From contig NZ_RHHO01000026.1 in assembly GCF_003710865.1 (NCBI RefSeq), positions 42,056-106,055 on the forward strand: 64,000 nucleotides of DNA. The letters are read 5' to 3'. The notes below the pieces were generated by a model that searched no databases, had not been told where the DNA came from, and saw only the letters and a program-made list of their open reading frames with translations. The DNA is from Brevibacillus borstelensis (GTDB lineage: Bacteria; Bacillota; Bacilli; Brevibacillales; Brevibacillaceae). Positions 9,626 to 17,633 of the stretch are shown piece after piece. Position 1 is the stretch's first letter, and each line of letters opens with the position of its first letter. The position numbers were made by a program, and so were the translations under genes.

Positions 9626-12025
9626 TCACTCTATGTTTTCGTTTGCATCCCCTGTCGCTAAAAACAACGGGGCAAAGTCTTCCCATTCCAGCATGCTCAG
9701 CGTATCGCGTGTCCATTCCGCTGCCTGCTTGCTCGTTAATCTTACCGCTTGATTTTGCATCGCTTCCTGAACGAGATTTTGGACGAGCCTGCCGTTCCCG
9801 TGCAGCTGATGGCTTGCGGCTGCCCGCTCCAAATAAGTCCGGATCGTTTCCACCGTTTTGTCGTGAACCAGATAGCCCCTTTGATATACCGCCAGCCGGA
9901 GCATTTGCACCAATTCATCCGTAGTGTAATCCGGGAACGGAATGTACTTTTTGAAACGCGAGTAAAGTCCCGGGTTGCTTGCCATAAATCGCTGCATTTC
10001 CAGAGGATAGCCTGCGAGAATGACCACCAGATTTTCTTGGTGTCTGGTCATTTCCTCCACTAACGTATGGATCGCTTCATGGCCAAAATCCGTTTCGCTT
10101 CCTTCGGCCAAAGCGTAAGCCTCATCGATAAACAGGACACCGCCCAACGCTTCGCGGACCTTCCTCCTGGTCAATGCCGCCGTCTGGCCTACATATCCGG
10201 CAACCAGATCAGCCCTGCCAACTGTAACCAGATGTCCGCGTTTCAAGTAGCCGATTTCTTTCAACCTTTCGGCATACAAGGCCGCAACCGTCGTTTTTCC
10301 GGTTCCCGGGTTCCCCGTGAATACCGCGTGGAGTTCAATAGGCAAGGCAGGCAGCCCGATCGCACTGCGCTTGCGCTGAACGTCCACAAACGATGAAATC
10401 TTCAACAGCTCCGCCTTTACTTGCTCCAAGCCGATCAAATTGGATAGCTTTTCCCAGGCACTATCAGACTTCTGCTCGCCCCGCTTGGGCAGAACATCCT
10501 CCTGGCTGAGAATGGTAAAATCATGCCAATCCAGCTCTTTTTCACCATCCACCTCTCGTCCTTTGGCAAAAATGGCGTCCAGAACAATGTTTTGAACCGT
10601 ACGGGCATTGCCAAAGGTATGGTCTACCTGAGCCTGTTCGATACGCTCCCGGAGAGCAGTGCGAGTTTCTGTTGTCAGCGTAAAATCATTGCGGCTCGCG
10701 ACTTGCTCGGCAATGAGCAGAAGCTCTTCCGTACTGTAATCGGGAAGAAGAAAATGTCCTGTTTCCGGAAAGCGGCTGCGGAGTCCGGGATTAGCGTACA
10801 GAAACTGCCGCATTTCCTCGGGATAGCCGGCCATCATGACGACAAAACGGCCTGCGTACTCGCCGCCGGTCATCGCTGCAACCAGCGTATCGATGGCTGC
10901 CTGCCCGTAATCGCTGCCGGAGCTGTCCGGCCGCTTCAGGCTGTAAGCTTCATCAATAAACAAGACGCCGCCCTCCGCCCGTTTTACGGCATCCATCACC
11001 TTCTGCTCTGTCTGTCCCACGTATGCCCCCACCAAATGAGAGCGGTCCACCTCGACGACGTCTTCGCGCTCCAGCAAGCCAAGCTCGTGATAAAGTCTGG
11101 CGATGAGTCTGGCCAAAGTCGTTTTCCCCGTTCCCGGATTGCCCATGAAAACGAGGTGGAGCGGAATTTGGTCCCGCATATGCCAACCTTTCTCCTCCCG
11201 CATTTGGCGATAGCGGAGAAAGTTTGCCAGCGAGCGGACCCGATCCTTGATTTCCTGCAAACCGATCAAAGCTTCCAGCTCTTCCAGCGCAGAAAGTTTC
11301 CCTACCGGCTCGTCAGCGGCATCAGCCTCGTTATTTGTATCAAACAGTGCCGCCCTCTTTTCGTTCTGAGCAGCCAATGCCCGTATCGCTTCCTGCAGAG
11401 ACGCAAGTGATTCACCGGAATAAAACAGCCCGCGCAGGGAAGCAGCGTACTCCTCTGCACGCTCCAGCATTACCTCTAGCAGCCGCTTTCTTTCTGCGTA
11501 CAAAGCCCCTAGTACGGCCAATCTCTCAGCCGTTTCGCTTTCCCCGACCCGTCTTGCAGCTTCCCCGGCTTCAGCCGCCAGTTTGCGCCACCCGTCCAGC
11601 TCCACCAGCTCTGCTCGGCCTGCTTCCTGGAGAATTTCCAAGTTTTTGCGTCGGCTGACAGCGTTATCAGTCTCGCGCACAGATGGATAGCCTTGCTGAA
11701 ACCGATGTTCTTTCAGTTGCAGCTCGTACAGCCGAAGACGGCATTTCAGAGCCAATTCAAAGGAGGGATCCAGCGAGATCGCTCTGTCCAGCCACTCCGC
11801 CGCCAGCGTATGGCCTCCCGGCTTTTTCATTCGCTTGGAGGCAAGCAATGTCAGAACGACCGCTTCCGCTTCGCTGGTACGAGCAAATTGACCGTTTTTT
11901 CGCAAATCCTCGACCAATTGCAGCGCGGACAGAAGCTCACCCTCTGTCACTTCTTTTGTATCATGAGGTTGGTCCCGCCACATCCATATTTGTTTCAGAC
12001 TGTCCGGTACGTTCTGTTGCTGCAT
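9626..12025 (-). CDS. Tandem AAA+ ATPase, SpoVK/CbbX-like
   Basis: 799 residues with two complete AAA+ modules of the CbbX/SpoVK type. Module 1 has Walker A GNPGTGKTT near residue 295 and Walker B VLFIDEAYSL. Module 2 repeats both (GNPGTGKTT near 568, VLFIDEAYAL). Arg-finger regions around SRFPETGHF and SRFKKYIPF are present in each. The first 250 residues are predicted helical with possible TPR-like or coiled-coil content. B. subtilis SpoVK has a single module of about 320 residues, so this is a duplicated, extended form. SpoVK acts in spore maturation; a role for this double form is inference. GAGAGGAC precedes the ATG. It is apparently monocistronic. Confidence 0.8.
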   Translation of the reverse strand: MQQQNVPDSLKQIWMWRDQPHDTKEVTEGELLSALQLVEDLRKNGQFARTSEAEAVVLTLLASKRMKKPGGHTLAAEWLDRAISLDPSFELALKCRLRLYELQLKEHRFQQGYPSVRETDNAVSRRKNLEILQEAGRAELVELDGWRKLAAEAGEAARRVGESETAERLAVLGALYAERKRLLEVMLERAEEYAASLRGLFYSGESLASLQEAIRALAAQNEKRAALFDTNNEADAADEPVGKLSALEELEALIGLQEIKDRVRSLANFLRYRQMREEKGWHMRDQIPLHLVFMGNPGTGKTTLARLIARLYHELGLLEREDVVEVDRSHLVGAYVGQTEQKVMDAVKRAEGGVLFIDEAYSLKRPDSSGSDYGQAAIDTLVAAMTGGEYAGRFVVMMAGYPEEMRQFLYANPGLRSRFPETGHFLLPDYSTEELLLIAEQVASRNDFTLTTETRTALRERIEQAQVDHTFGNARTVQNIVLDAIFAKGREVDGEKELDWHDFTILSQEDVLPKRGEQKSDSAWEKLSNLIGLEQVKAELLKISSFVDVQRKRSAIGLPALPIELHAVFTGNPGTGKTTVAALYAERLKEIGYLKRGHLVTVGRADLVAGYVGQTAALTRRKVREALGGVLFIDEAYALAEGSETDFGHEAIHTLVEEMTRHQENLVVILAGYPLEMQRFMASNPGLYSRFKKYIPFPDYTTDELVQMLRLAVYQRGYLVHDKTVETIRTYLERAAASHQLHGNGRLVQNLVQEAMQNQAVRLTSKQAAEWTRDTLSMLEWEDFAPLFLATGDANENIE

Positions 12026-12221
12026 CGAAGGTCCTCTCCCATCCGTACAATCAGTTTCACCTCCTGTTGTATCATATTTTGAGCAAAGTGAAAAGAACAG
12101 GAACCTTTGGAAGGCTTTATTCCTTGATATTGTCTGCTGAATTGTACTGATACAGGTCGTGGAAACAGAGAAAGACAGCCTGACTCACGAAGAGCGGCTG
12201 CCAGTCATTTTTACCTTGACG

Positions 12222-12425
12222 CTATATATCGATATGACCCAGTTCCACGTCAGCCTGGAAATGGGCTTTTGCCGCTTTAAATACATCCTCCTCGGAATCC
12301 GCAGCGATTTTAAACATCGTGATCAGCTTGTCTCCGCTCAGCACCTGAACATTGTACTGGGCGTCTCCGTCATATGTAGCGGCAAACTGGTATTCCCTTC
12401 CGTTCACTTCTATACATTGTTCCAT
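12222..12425 (-). CDS. Small conserved hypothetical protein, 67 residues
   Basis: A small acidic soluble protein (MEQCIEVNGREYQF... ending ELGHIDI) with alternating beta and helix character and no membrane segment. I do not recognise a named family. GCAGGAGGTG lies ten bases before the ATG at 12425. A GTG at 12434 is in frame but sits too close to the ribosome site. It is about 200 bases upstream of the SpoVK-like gene on the same strand, so independent transcription is likely. Confidence 0.6.
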   Translation of the reverse strand: MEQCIEVNGREYQFAATYDGDAQYNVQVLSGDKLITMFKIAADSEEDVFKAAKAHFQADVELGHIDI

Positions 12426-12676
12426 TGTCGGCACACCTCCTGCTATAGTGTGTCACGATTCGATTTCCATCATGTCGAGTCCCTCTATTCTTGTAACATG
12501 CGAAACTTTCATAAAGGTGCAAACATAAGCATTTTCACCCAAAGAGGGCTGCCGATTTTTGCCGATCAGTATAACACTCGATTTTTTTACAACCAAAAAT
12601 AACCTCTACCATATAATCTCTATTATGTAAATACAATTATGTACAAATATTTGAATATTCTGTTAAATTAACCTTA

Positions 12677-12718
12677 TTAGTTTACTTTCATAAACATTAA
12701 TGGTAATAATAGGTTATG
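12677..12718 (+). promoter_or_regulatory. Shared promoter block, copy 1
   Basis: TTAGTTTAC, 15 bases, then TGGTAATAATAGG and TAT. The same words with the same spacing occur before the secreted protein gene at 15207. Read as a promoter this is TTTACT, 17 bases, TAATAA with an extended TGG, which fits SigA. It drives the gene at 12740. The rest of 12426-12739 is AT-rich; I see no further gene in it. Confidence 0.6.
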
Positions 12719-12739
12719 GTAAAAAAGGAGGTAATGAAT

Positions 12740-13177
12740 GTGAAGAAACTTTCAAGGTTTACGGCGACTGCTTTGCTGTCGGCATCTTTATTAATCCCGG
12801 CTAATGCACTTGCAACCGACAATCAATCGACCTCAGACACGGTGACTCCCGCCTCTACTACTGTCAAAATTTTAGAAGTATTTTCACTCACTAAAGATTC
12901 ATCTGCTGAATCAGTTTACTTCTATGTCAATACACCTGGAACTGTAGTATTTAATACAACTCAGAATAATAAAAGTTATGACTCAAGTGTTACTTATTTA
13001 ATTGTAAGAGATGAAGCTGCTGGTTGGTCTACTACTTGGGGAGGAGCTAGATTTGAAGGAAATGGTTCTTTCCAATTCACAAGTAGAGAGCCTCTGCCTG
13101 TCGGAGCCTATTATGTGAAGGTATCAAGTAGACAATATGGCAAAACAGCTATCACACTGACTGCTACCACTCCATAA
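12740..13177 (+). CDS. Small secreted protein of unknown function
   Basis: About 145 residues. A signal peptide (KKLSRFTATALLSASLLIPANALA) with a likely AxA cleavage site is followed by a Ser/Thr-rich segment and a beta-rich domain without Cys. The last part (PLPVGAYYVKVSSRQYGKTAITLTA) reads like the end of a pre-peptidase C-terminal (PPC)-type beta sandwich. The GTG start has AAAGGAGG at seven bases; an upstream ATG at 12716 overlaps that site. The promoter block matches that of the gene at 15207, suggesting joint control. AT content is higher than in flanking housekeeping genes. Confidence 0.65.
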   Translation: MKKLSRFTATALLSASLLIPANALATDNQSTSDTVTPASTTVKILEVFSLTKDSSAESVYFYVNTPGTVVFNTTQNNKSYDSSVTYLIVRDEAAGWSTTWGGARFEGNGSFQFTSREPLPVGAYYVKVSSRQYGKTAITLTATTP

Positions 13178-13191
13178 AAAATTATGTTAGT

Positions 13192-13228
13192 AAGAGGTTG
13201 TCCATTGGACGGCCTCTTATTACTTTTA
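13192..13228 (+). terminator. Terminator after small secreted protein gene
   Basis: A 12-pair stem (AAGAGG, two G-U pairs, GTCC; three-base loop; GGAC...CCTCTT) followed by an AT-rich, T-containing tail. Confidence 0.7.
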
Positions 13229-13362
13229 TACTCAGTTTCTCGTCAATAAGACGCTTGGCTATGGAATTGCAAAACGAAAAAAAGTGGAATATAGGAACTT
13301 TTAAAACCTCAACCTATGAAAAGTACATAATTTCAACTTTGCCGATAAAATTAGAACAATGA

Positions 13363-13590
13363 TTAATGATGATTCACTTCCTTATAGACCAATCTAGTAC
13401 ATCGATTGTTATGTTTCATGACAGCTACCAGTGCTGTGGGAAACTTTTCCTGCAACAGTTGAACCTATTGATGCACATCCAATCGTACAGAAATAATACG
13501 CGTCTGTATTGATTTACCTAAGATAGGATACTGGGCATCGTCTATACATGGTATAATTTGGTCGAAATGATCTTGAGTTAAAGGATGATT
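13363..13590 (-). pseudogene. Decayed ORF fragment with internal amber codon
   Basis: Read on the minus strand, 75 codons run from 13590 to a TAA at 13363, broken by one TAG at 13465-13467. The conceptual product reads well on both sides (DDAQYPILGKSIQTR before the stop, QLLQEKFPTALVAVMKHNN after it), with no start codon or ribosome site at the left end. I do not recognise the family. The 415-base gap 13178-13592 holds otherwise only the terminator at 13192 and AT-rich sequence. This could be chance, but the protein-like composition favours a relic. Confidence 0.35.
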
Positions 13591-13592
13591 TT

Positions 13593-13817
13593 ATGGATGT
13601 TTTTCCACCCTTGTTGGTTAGCTTTATGCTTACCGTCTTACTATACAGACTCAACAAATACAGGCTTACTCGATATAACCGTGAAAATATCGGGATAGCA
13701 TTATGTAGCCTGCTTATAAGCTCCTATATTAAGACCAAACTTGTTTTTGTAACCATAACTGTTATTTTCGCAATCTTGTTGGCATCTTTTATTTGGGGAC
13801 TTGCTAAGGAACTATAG
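13593..13817 (+). CDS. Small membrane protein, hypothetical
   Basis: 74 residues with two predicted membrane segments: residues 5-18 (PPLLVSFMLTVLLY) and 50-70 (LVFVTITVIFAILLASFIW), separated by a basic, Tyr/Arg-rich stretch (RLNKYRLTRYNREN). AAAGGATG lies five bases before the ATG. It is in the AT-rich accessory block with other short genes. No family is recognised, and no terminator is evident downstream. Confidence 0.5.
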   Translation: MDVFPPLLVSFMLTVLLYRLNKYRLTRYNRENIGIALCSLLISSYIKTKLVFVTITVIFAILLASFIWGLAKEL

Positions 13818-14007
13818 AGATTGTTCGAACAAGCATGTCTGTGACGACATCATTAGGGGCAAACGAATAATGTACGTAAACCGTGTCCTTCATAGCACAT
13901 ATATGACTTCATTGTAATAAGTCCGCTGAAATATCCTTATACGAATCCTTTTTTGCTACATCAGCAGTTTGAAAAGATTAAAGACTACATCCATAAAGGG
14001 GGCAACC

Positions 14008-14220
14008 ATGAAACTTGAATACTTGTTCTTTACCCTTTCTTGCTCTATTTTTTTGTACTGGATCGTCACCAATGCTTTAACAACCTCTGATCCATCTATT
14101 ACGTATTTCTTATCTTTAATAGCTTCCCAACTCTTGATACGACCTTTATATAGCTTCAAACATGCTAAACCTCATGTACAGAGTCACCATGATGGAAAAG
14201 AGTCAATGGAACGTAATTGA
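14008..14220 (+). CDS. Small membrane protein, hypothetical
   Basis: 70 residues from the ATG at 14008, which has AAGGGGG five bases before it; an upstream in-frame ATG at 13969 lacks a site. Residues 4-24 (EYLFFTLSCSIFLYWIVTNAL) form one membrane segment, and a second hydrophobic stretch (ITYFLSLIASQLLIRPLY) follows. The tail is His/Lys-rich (HAKPHVQSHHDGKE). No family is recognised. Confidence 0.45.
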   Translation: MKLEYLFFTLSCSIFLYWIVTNALTTSDPSITYFLSLIASQLLIRPLYSFKHAKPHVQSHHDGKESMERN

Positions 14221-14284
14221 GATTCTATTCCCGGCTTTTTTCTGTTCGCTCACTCGTGTACTCTGTACTAGAGGAGTGATTGTG

Positions 14285-14503
14285 TTGGAAAAATCATTTT
14301 ACTATCCGGTCCCTTGGGGTGACGTTGCCTTTTTGAAAGAAGCTTTGATTGCCATGGAACTGCCTTTTCGTATTGAACAGCCTTCCGTTCGATTGCAGTT
14401 GGCACCTGGTGAAGTGGCGATTGTATTCAGTGATATGCATATGAGAGATTACAACGCTGTTCGGGAGCTGTTTGGAGATCATGGGAAGCGTTATCCACAG
14501 TAG
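14285..14503 (+). CDS. Small conserved-looking cytosolic protein, hypothetical
   Basis: About 72 residues from the TTG at 14285, with AGAGGAG eight bases before it; the adjacent GTG at 14282 is an alternative start. Upstream in-frame ATGs overlap the preceding gene and have no ribosome site. The sequence mixes hydrophobic and charged residues (VPWGDVAFLKEALIAMELPF... VFSDMHMRDYNAVRELFGDH), compatible with a small alpha/beta fold. The function is unknown. Confidence 0.5.
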   Translation: MEKSFYYPVPWGDVAFLKEALIAMELPFRIEQPSVRLQLAPGEVAIVFSDMHMRDYNAVRELFGDHGKRYPQ

Positions 14504-14783
14504 GCTGTTACCCTCCGATCCAGGTTGGTCGCTGGCACCACTTTTTTCTCCCTCCATTCCGGCTATCGCGTACGAGAAAAACCCGAGACCTTTCACAAAC
14601 TAGATCCTCTCTCCCCATATTTTCCGCCGCAGCAGAGCATGGACGATAAAAGAAATCCCACTCAAAATTGTGCTTGCCCGCCCCATAAAGGTTTTCCAGC
14701 TTTTCTTGATCGATCGATGCCGCCGTTTGGATACTCCTCCACACACCTGTGCACATTAATGGTATTGAGGAGGTGACCAATTC
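14504..14783. other. Gap with no convincing gene
   Basis: 280 bases between two small genes. Open frames exist on both strands, but none has a ribosome site or a protein-like composition. The only clear signal is GAGGAGG at the right edge, which belongs to the next gene. Confidence 0.5.
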
Positions 14784-14954
14784 ATGGTAAAACGAGATGA
14801 ACGAGAAACACCTGCAGCTATGACCATTAATCAAGCATCTGAAGCCATTCAAAGCACTTCTCCAGACGAATCTGCTGCAATTGAACGAGAACAAAATCAA
14901 ATGTTCTCGGCTCCTGGGGAGCGTGCAGCGGAAAACGAAAACCCAGCCGATTAA
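14784..14954 (+). CDS. Very small hydrophilic protein, 56 residues
   Basis: ATG at 14784 with a strong GAGGAGGTG ten bases before it, and a good terminator immediately after the TAA. The product (MVKRDERETPAAMTINQASE... ending AENENPAD) is highly polar, rich in Glu, Ala, Gln and Asn, and without membrane segments. It is likely disordered, as are several small spore-associated proteins, but no family match is claimed. The combination of ribosome site, ORF and terminator makes it a convincing gene. Confidence 0.6.
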   Translation: MVKRDERETPAAMTINQASEAIQSTSPDESAAIEREQNQMFSAPGERAAENENPAD

Positions 14955-14960
14955 TAGCTT

Positions 14961-14986
14961 GCCTTCACCTAAAGGTGGAGGCTTTT
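14961..14986 (+). terminator. Terminator after the 56-residue ORF
   Basis: GCCTTCACC, TAAA loop, GGTGGAGGC, then TTTTT. Confidence 0.8.
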
Positions 14987-15142
14987 TAACTTTCTTTCAT
15001 TTGTAGTATGAGACAGCTAAGCAGCTCTCTCCCATACTTATATTGAATTCTAAGAATTTATTGGCATTTTACTACCAAATATTAACTAGTCTGTAAAGAT
15101 AGAACACCAAACAATTATGAACATTATATGAAATTTAGCTTT

Positions 15143-15183
15143 TTAGTTTACAGCATAATCACAAAATGGTAATAATAGGGTAT
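15143..15183 (+). promoter_or_regulatory. Shared promoter block, copy 2
   Basis: TTAGTTTAC, 15 bases, TGGTAATAATAGG, one base, TAT: identical words and spacing to 12677-12718. As a promoter it reads TTTACA, 17 bases, TAATAA with extended TGG. It lies about 25 bases before the start of the secreted protein gene at 15207. Confidence 0.6.
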
Positions 15184-15206
15184 ACCAAATTTTAGGAGGG
15201 TCCTGA

Positions 15207-15674
15207 ATGAAAAAAGTAGTTTTCAGCCTTCTCAGCGTGGCATTAGCCTCTAGTGTAGCCGTTGTTGCCTCAGCAAGTGAGTCCACGACTAATGCTGTTA
15301 TCAAACCACAAGCGATCTTCTTGGATAGGGAGCCGAACAACAAAAGAGCAGACGCTAATCTGTTTGTTATAGCTGACGGAAGTCAAATTTCTGGATCATT
15401 GGGCAGGGATGATGCCGCGGACTGGTTTAAATTTACTCCCTTGACCTCTGGAAAATATCGTTTTATTTTTTCTCATTCCTCTTCGCAATATTATGAATTG
15501 ACTTTACGTGGTGATGGAGTGGGAACAGTTGCAACAATTACGTATGATAACCCAAATAAGTATTTTGATGTGACGGTAGACGCAGGCAGAGATTACTATA
15601 TCGCTGTCGAATCAGTATTAACCAACTTAAATGCAGATACAAGTTATGACATTTACACCGTCAAAATTGACTAA
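15207..15674 (+). CDS. Secreted PPC-domain-like protein
   Basis: 155 residues with a signal peptide (MKKVVFSLLSVALASSVAVVASA) and a body resembling a free-standing bacterial pre-peptidase C-terminal domain: a REPNNKRADANLF start, GSLGRDDAADWFKF, SGKYRFIF and the closing RDYYIAVES strand. PPC domains usually hang on secreted proteases and are removed or bind substrate. Here the domain is alone, as in the smaller relative at 12740, with which it shares a promoter block. AGGAGGG precedes the ATG. Its function is unknown. Confidence 0.75.
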   Translation: MKKVVFSLLSVALASSVAVVASASESTTNAVIKPQAIFLDREPNNKRADANLFVIADGSQISGSLGRDDAADWFKFTPLTSGKYRFIFSHSSSQYYELTLRGDGVGTVATITYDNPNKYFDVTVDAGRDYYIAVESVLTNLNADTSYDIYTVKID

Positions 15675-15680
15675 AGATAA

Positions 15681-15716
15681 AAACCACTCAGGAGCAGCCT
15701 GAGTGGTTTATTTTCT
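15681..15716 (+). terminator. Terminator after PPC-like protein gene
   Basis: AAACCACTCAGG and CCTGAGTGGTTT form a perfect 12-pair stem with a five-base loop, followed by ATTTTC. Confidence 0.8.
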
Positions 15717-15812
15717 AGTTGTAACTACTTATATAACAGCCTCTCACCACACTAATATCCTGCAAAAAAAACTGATGTTTCCTCCATCTCCCTAAACACT
15801 TTCTCTCAAACA

Positions 15813-16760
15813 TCAAACCCTTCCCGCTATCTGTTCTGCTCGCCGATCAGTCGCTTTTCTCCCGCTGCCAAGTGTCACCGTACACACGCCTGCAATGACC
15901 AGGACGATCCCGATACACTGGACCCAGGTCATGCTCGAGCCGTAAAAAAGAACGGCGATCCAACAAGCATTGATCGGCACCAGGTTCATGTAGATGCTGG
16001 CTTTGCTGGCTCCGAGACGGTGAATACCCTGATTCCAGAGAAAAAAGGCGAGAATCGTCGCGAAAATCGTCATATAAGCCATTTCTCCCCATGCTTGACC
16101 GGACATGTGCGGTACACGATCCCAGCCGCCCGCTGTAAAGGACCATACGATGAGAAAAAACGCGCCTGCCATCGTTGTCGACGCAGTTGTCAATAACGGC
16201 GATACCCCTTTCATCACGACCTTGCCGATCAAGCCGTAAAGCGCCCAGCATAGGAGCGCCGACAGAAACAACAAATCACCTGCATTAAACGACAAAGAAG
16301 TCATCGCTTCCCACGAGCCCTTGACAATCACGAGGAAAACGCCGGAAAGCGACAACAGCAAGCCAATCCCAAGCTTCTTATTCCACGATTCCTTTAAAAA
16401 CAAGACAGCCCCCAGCGTAATCAATACAGGGGAGTTCGCCATAATCAATGACCCGTTAATCGCCGATGTATAGGAAAGTCCGATAAAAAACAACGCATTG
16501 TAGGCGAACACTCCTGTGACTGACATTAACAAAAGGCCCAGCCAATGTTTTTTCATTTCCGCCACCTGCCACTCGCCGCGCAGAAGTGTAAAGACAAAGA
16601 GAATCAGACCGGCCGTTCCAAAACGAAAAGCGGCTGCGGTTATCGGCGGAACTTCCGTGATGACGTGCTGGGCCGCCCCGAAAGCCCCTCCCCAGAAAAG
16701 CGGAACGGTAAACATCCAAATGTATATGCTCCAATCTTTATTGGCTGTTTCGGTTTTCAC
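15813..16760 (-). CDS. EamA/DMT-family transporter
   Basis: A ten-helix drug/metabolite-type exporter of about 315 residues with the two EamA repeats. Repeat 1 begins WSIYIWMFTVPLFWGGAFG and repeat 2 begins DLLFLSALLCWALYG. Both end in the usual small-residue helices. The GTG start at 16760 has AAAGGGG at about seven bases; the longer ATG form would run deep into the regulator gene. It overlaps the 3' end of the upstream GntR gene by 23 bases, so the two are translated from one message. The substrate is unknown; amino acids or metabolites are typical for the family. Confidence 0.85.
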   Translation of the reverse strand: MKTETANKDWSIYIWMFTVPLFWGGAFGAAQHVITEVPPITAAAFRFGTAGLILFVFTLLRGEWQVAEMKKHWLGLLLMSVTGVFAYNALFFIGLSYTSAINGSLIMANSPVLITLGAVLFLKESWNKKLGIGLLLSLSGVFLVIVKGSWEAMTSLSFNAGDLLFLSALLCWALYGLIGKVVMKGVSPLLTTASTTMAGAFFLIVWSFTAGGWDRVPHMSGQAWGEMAYMTIFATILAFFLWNQGIHRLGASKASIYMNLVPINACWIAVLFYGSSMTWVQCIGIVLVIAGVCTVTLGSGRKATDRRAEQIAGRV

Positions 16761-17484
16761 TTCCGTTATCCCCTTTGCTGATCCGCCTTTTTTGACTGCT
16801 GCTATCCTGCTCCGCTCGTACCAACACCTCATACACCTCTTGCATCGGGCGCAGCCAGTTTTGTCTCATGATTGCTGCAGCCGTTTCACTGTCCCGATTC
16901 TCAAACGCGCGGATCATCCGTTCATGCTCAAGCACCGATTCTGTTTTGGACCCCACGGGTTGTTGCAGAAATACGTATTTCAAGCGGCGCACGTGGAGTT
17001 GCAGGATGGATGAAAATTGCGTAATGTACGGGTTGTCCGCAATCTCCAAGATCAAATCATGAAACTGCTCGTCATGCTCCATCGCTTGAAACAACTGCTC
17101 CTCTCCGATCGCAGTCCGGTAATCGTTATTGACATCGACCAGCCTGCGGATATCTCCGGTCGCTATTTTCCTCGCAGCTTCTTCGGCAGCCAGTGCCTGA
17201 AGAGCGGCAAGCGGCGGGTATATTTTCGGCACGTCCTCTTTGGTAATGGTCGTGACTTTGGTTTCTCTGCCAGGGTACGTCTCGATGAATCCCTGGGTCT
17301 GGAGCAATTGCAGCGCTTCTCGGACCGGCGTCCGGCTGATTCCCAGCGCTTCCGATAACTCTGCATCGAATAATTGCTCACCCGGCTCCAGTGTTCCATC
17401 AATGATCCAGCGCTGGAGTTGGTGAAATGCTTTTTCTTTTGCAGACATCCGTACAGGTGATTGATATCCTCTCGGGATTGGCAT
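16738..17484 (-). CDS. GntR-family regulator, FadR subfamily with FCD domain
   Basis: A cytosolic DNA-binding protein of 248 residues. The N-terminal winged helix (about 15-75) contains the GntR signature LGISRTPVREALQLLQTQGFI. The C-terminal all-helical FCD effector domain shows EHDEQFHDLILEIADNPYI and EHERMIRAFENRD, with metal- or ligand-binding His positions. The ATG at 17484 follows AGAGGGTG at about seven bases; the earlier in-frame ATG at 17589 lies upstream of the promoter. It heads the operon with the DMT exporter. A palindrome sits on its own promoter, so it is probably autoregulated and tunes export of its effector. Confidence 0.88.
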   Translation of the reverse strand: MPIPRGYQSPVRMSAKEKAFHQLQRWIIDGTLEPGEQLFDAELSEALGISRTPVREALQLLQTQGFIETYPGRETKVTTITKEDVPKIYPPLAALQALAAEEAARKIATGDIRRLVDVNNDYRTAIGEEQLFQAMEHDEQFHDLILEIADNPYITQFSSILQLHVRRLKYVFLQQPVGSKTESVLEHERMIRAFENRDSETAAAIMRQNWLRPMQEVYEVLVRAEQDSSSQKRRISKGDNGSENRNSQ

Positions 17485-17512
17485 GTGCTTACACCCTCTT
17501 TCTGATTTGTCA

Positions 17513-17543
17513 GAAATATATCGCATATATATTTCATTGTCAA
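17513..17543 (-). promoter_or_regulatory. SigA promoter overlapped by palindromic operator of the GntR gene
   Basis: On the minus strand TTGACA (17538-17543) and TATATT (17515-17520) are 17 bases apart, an excellent SigA promoter. A perfect palindrome, GAAATATAT-CGCAT-ATATATTTC (17513-17535), covers the spacer and -10 box and is a natural operator for a dimeric GntR protein. A second small repeat, TCTGA-TTTG-TCAGA, adjoins it downstream. Confidence 0.65.
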
Positions 17544-17590
17544 GAACATGAGGACATTTCCGCCATGAAAACATCTCCTTGGAATGCAAA

Positions 17591-17610
17591 AACCCCCGGT
17601 GTCGGGGGTT
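17591..17610 (-). terminator. Terminator after the small gene downstream of parC
   Basis: AACCCCCG and CGGGGGTT form a perfect stem with a four-base loop; on the minus strand it is followed by TTTTTGC. Confidence 0.7.
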
Positions 17611-17633
17611 CTCACGCGAAAGCTGCGCTTTTT

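Noticed and set aside
11980..12100. Out-of-frame TTG with a better AGGAGGTG site just before the SpoVK-like ATG
   Set aside because: It gives only about 29 codons that overlap the real gene; the ATG at 12025 has its own GAGAGGAC site.
14508..14900. Minus-strand 130-codon frame
   Set aside because: It overlaps the well-supported 56-residue plus-strand gene and its ribosome site. It has no ribosome site of its own and an unusual Cys/Arg/Ser-rich composition.
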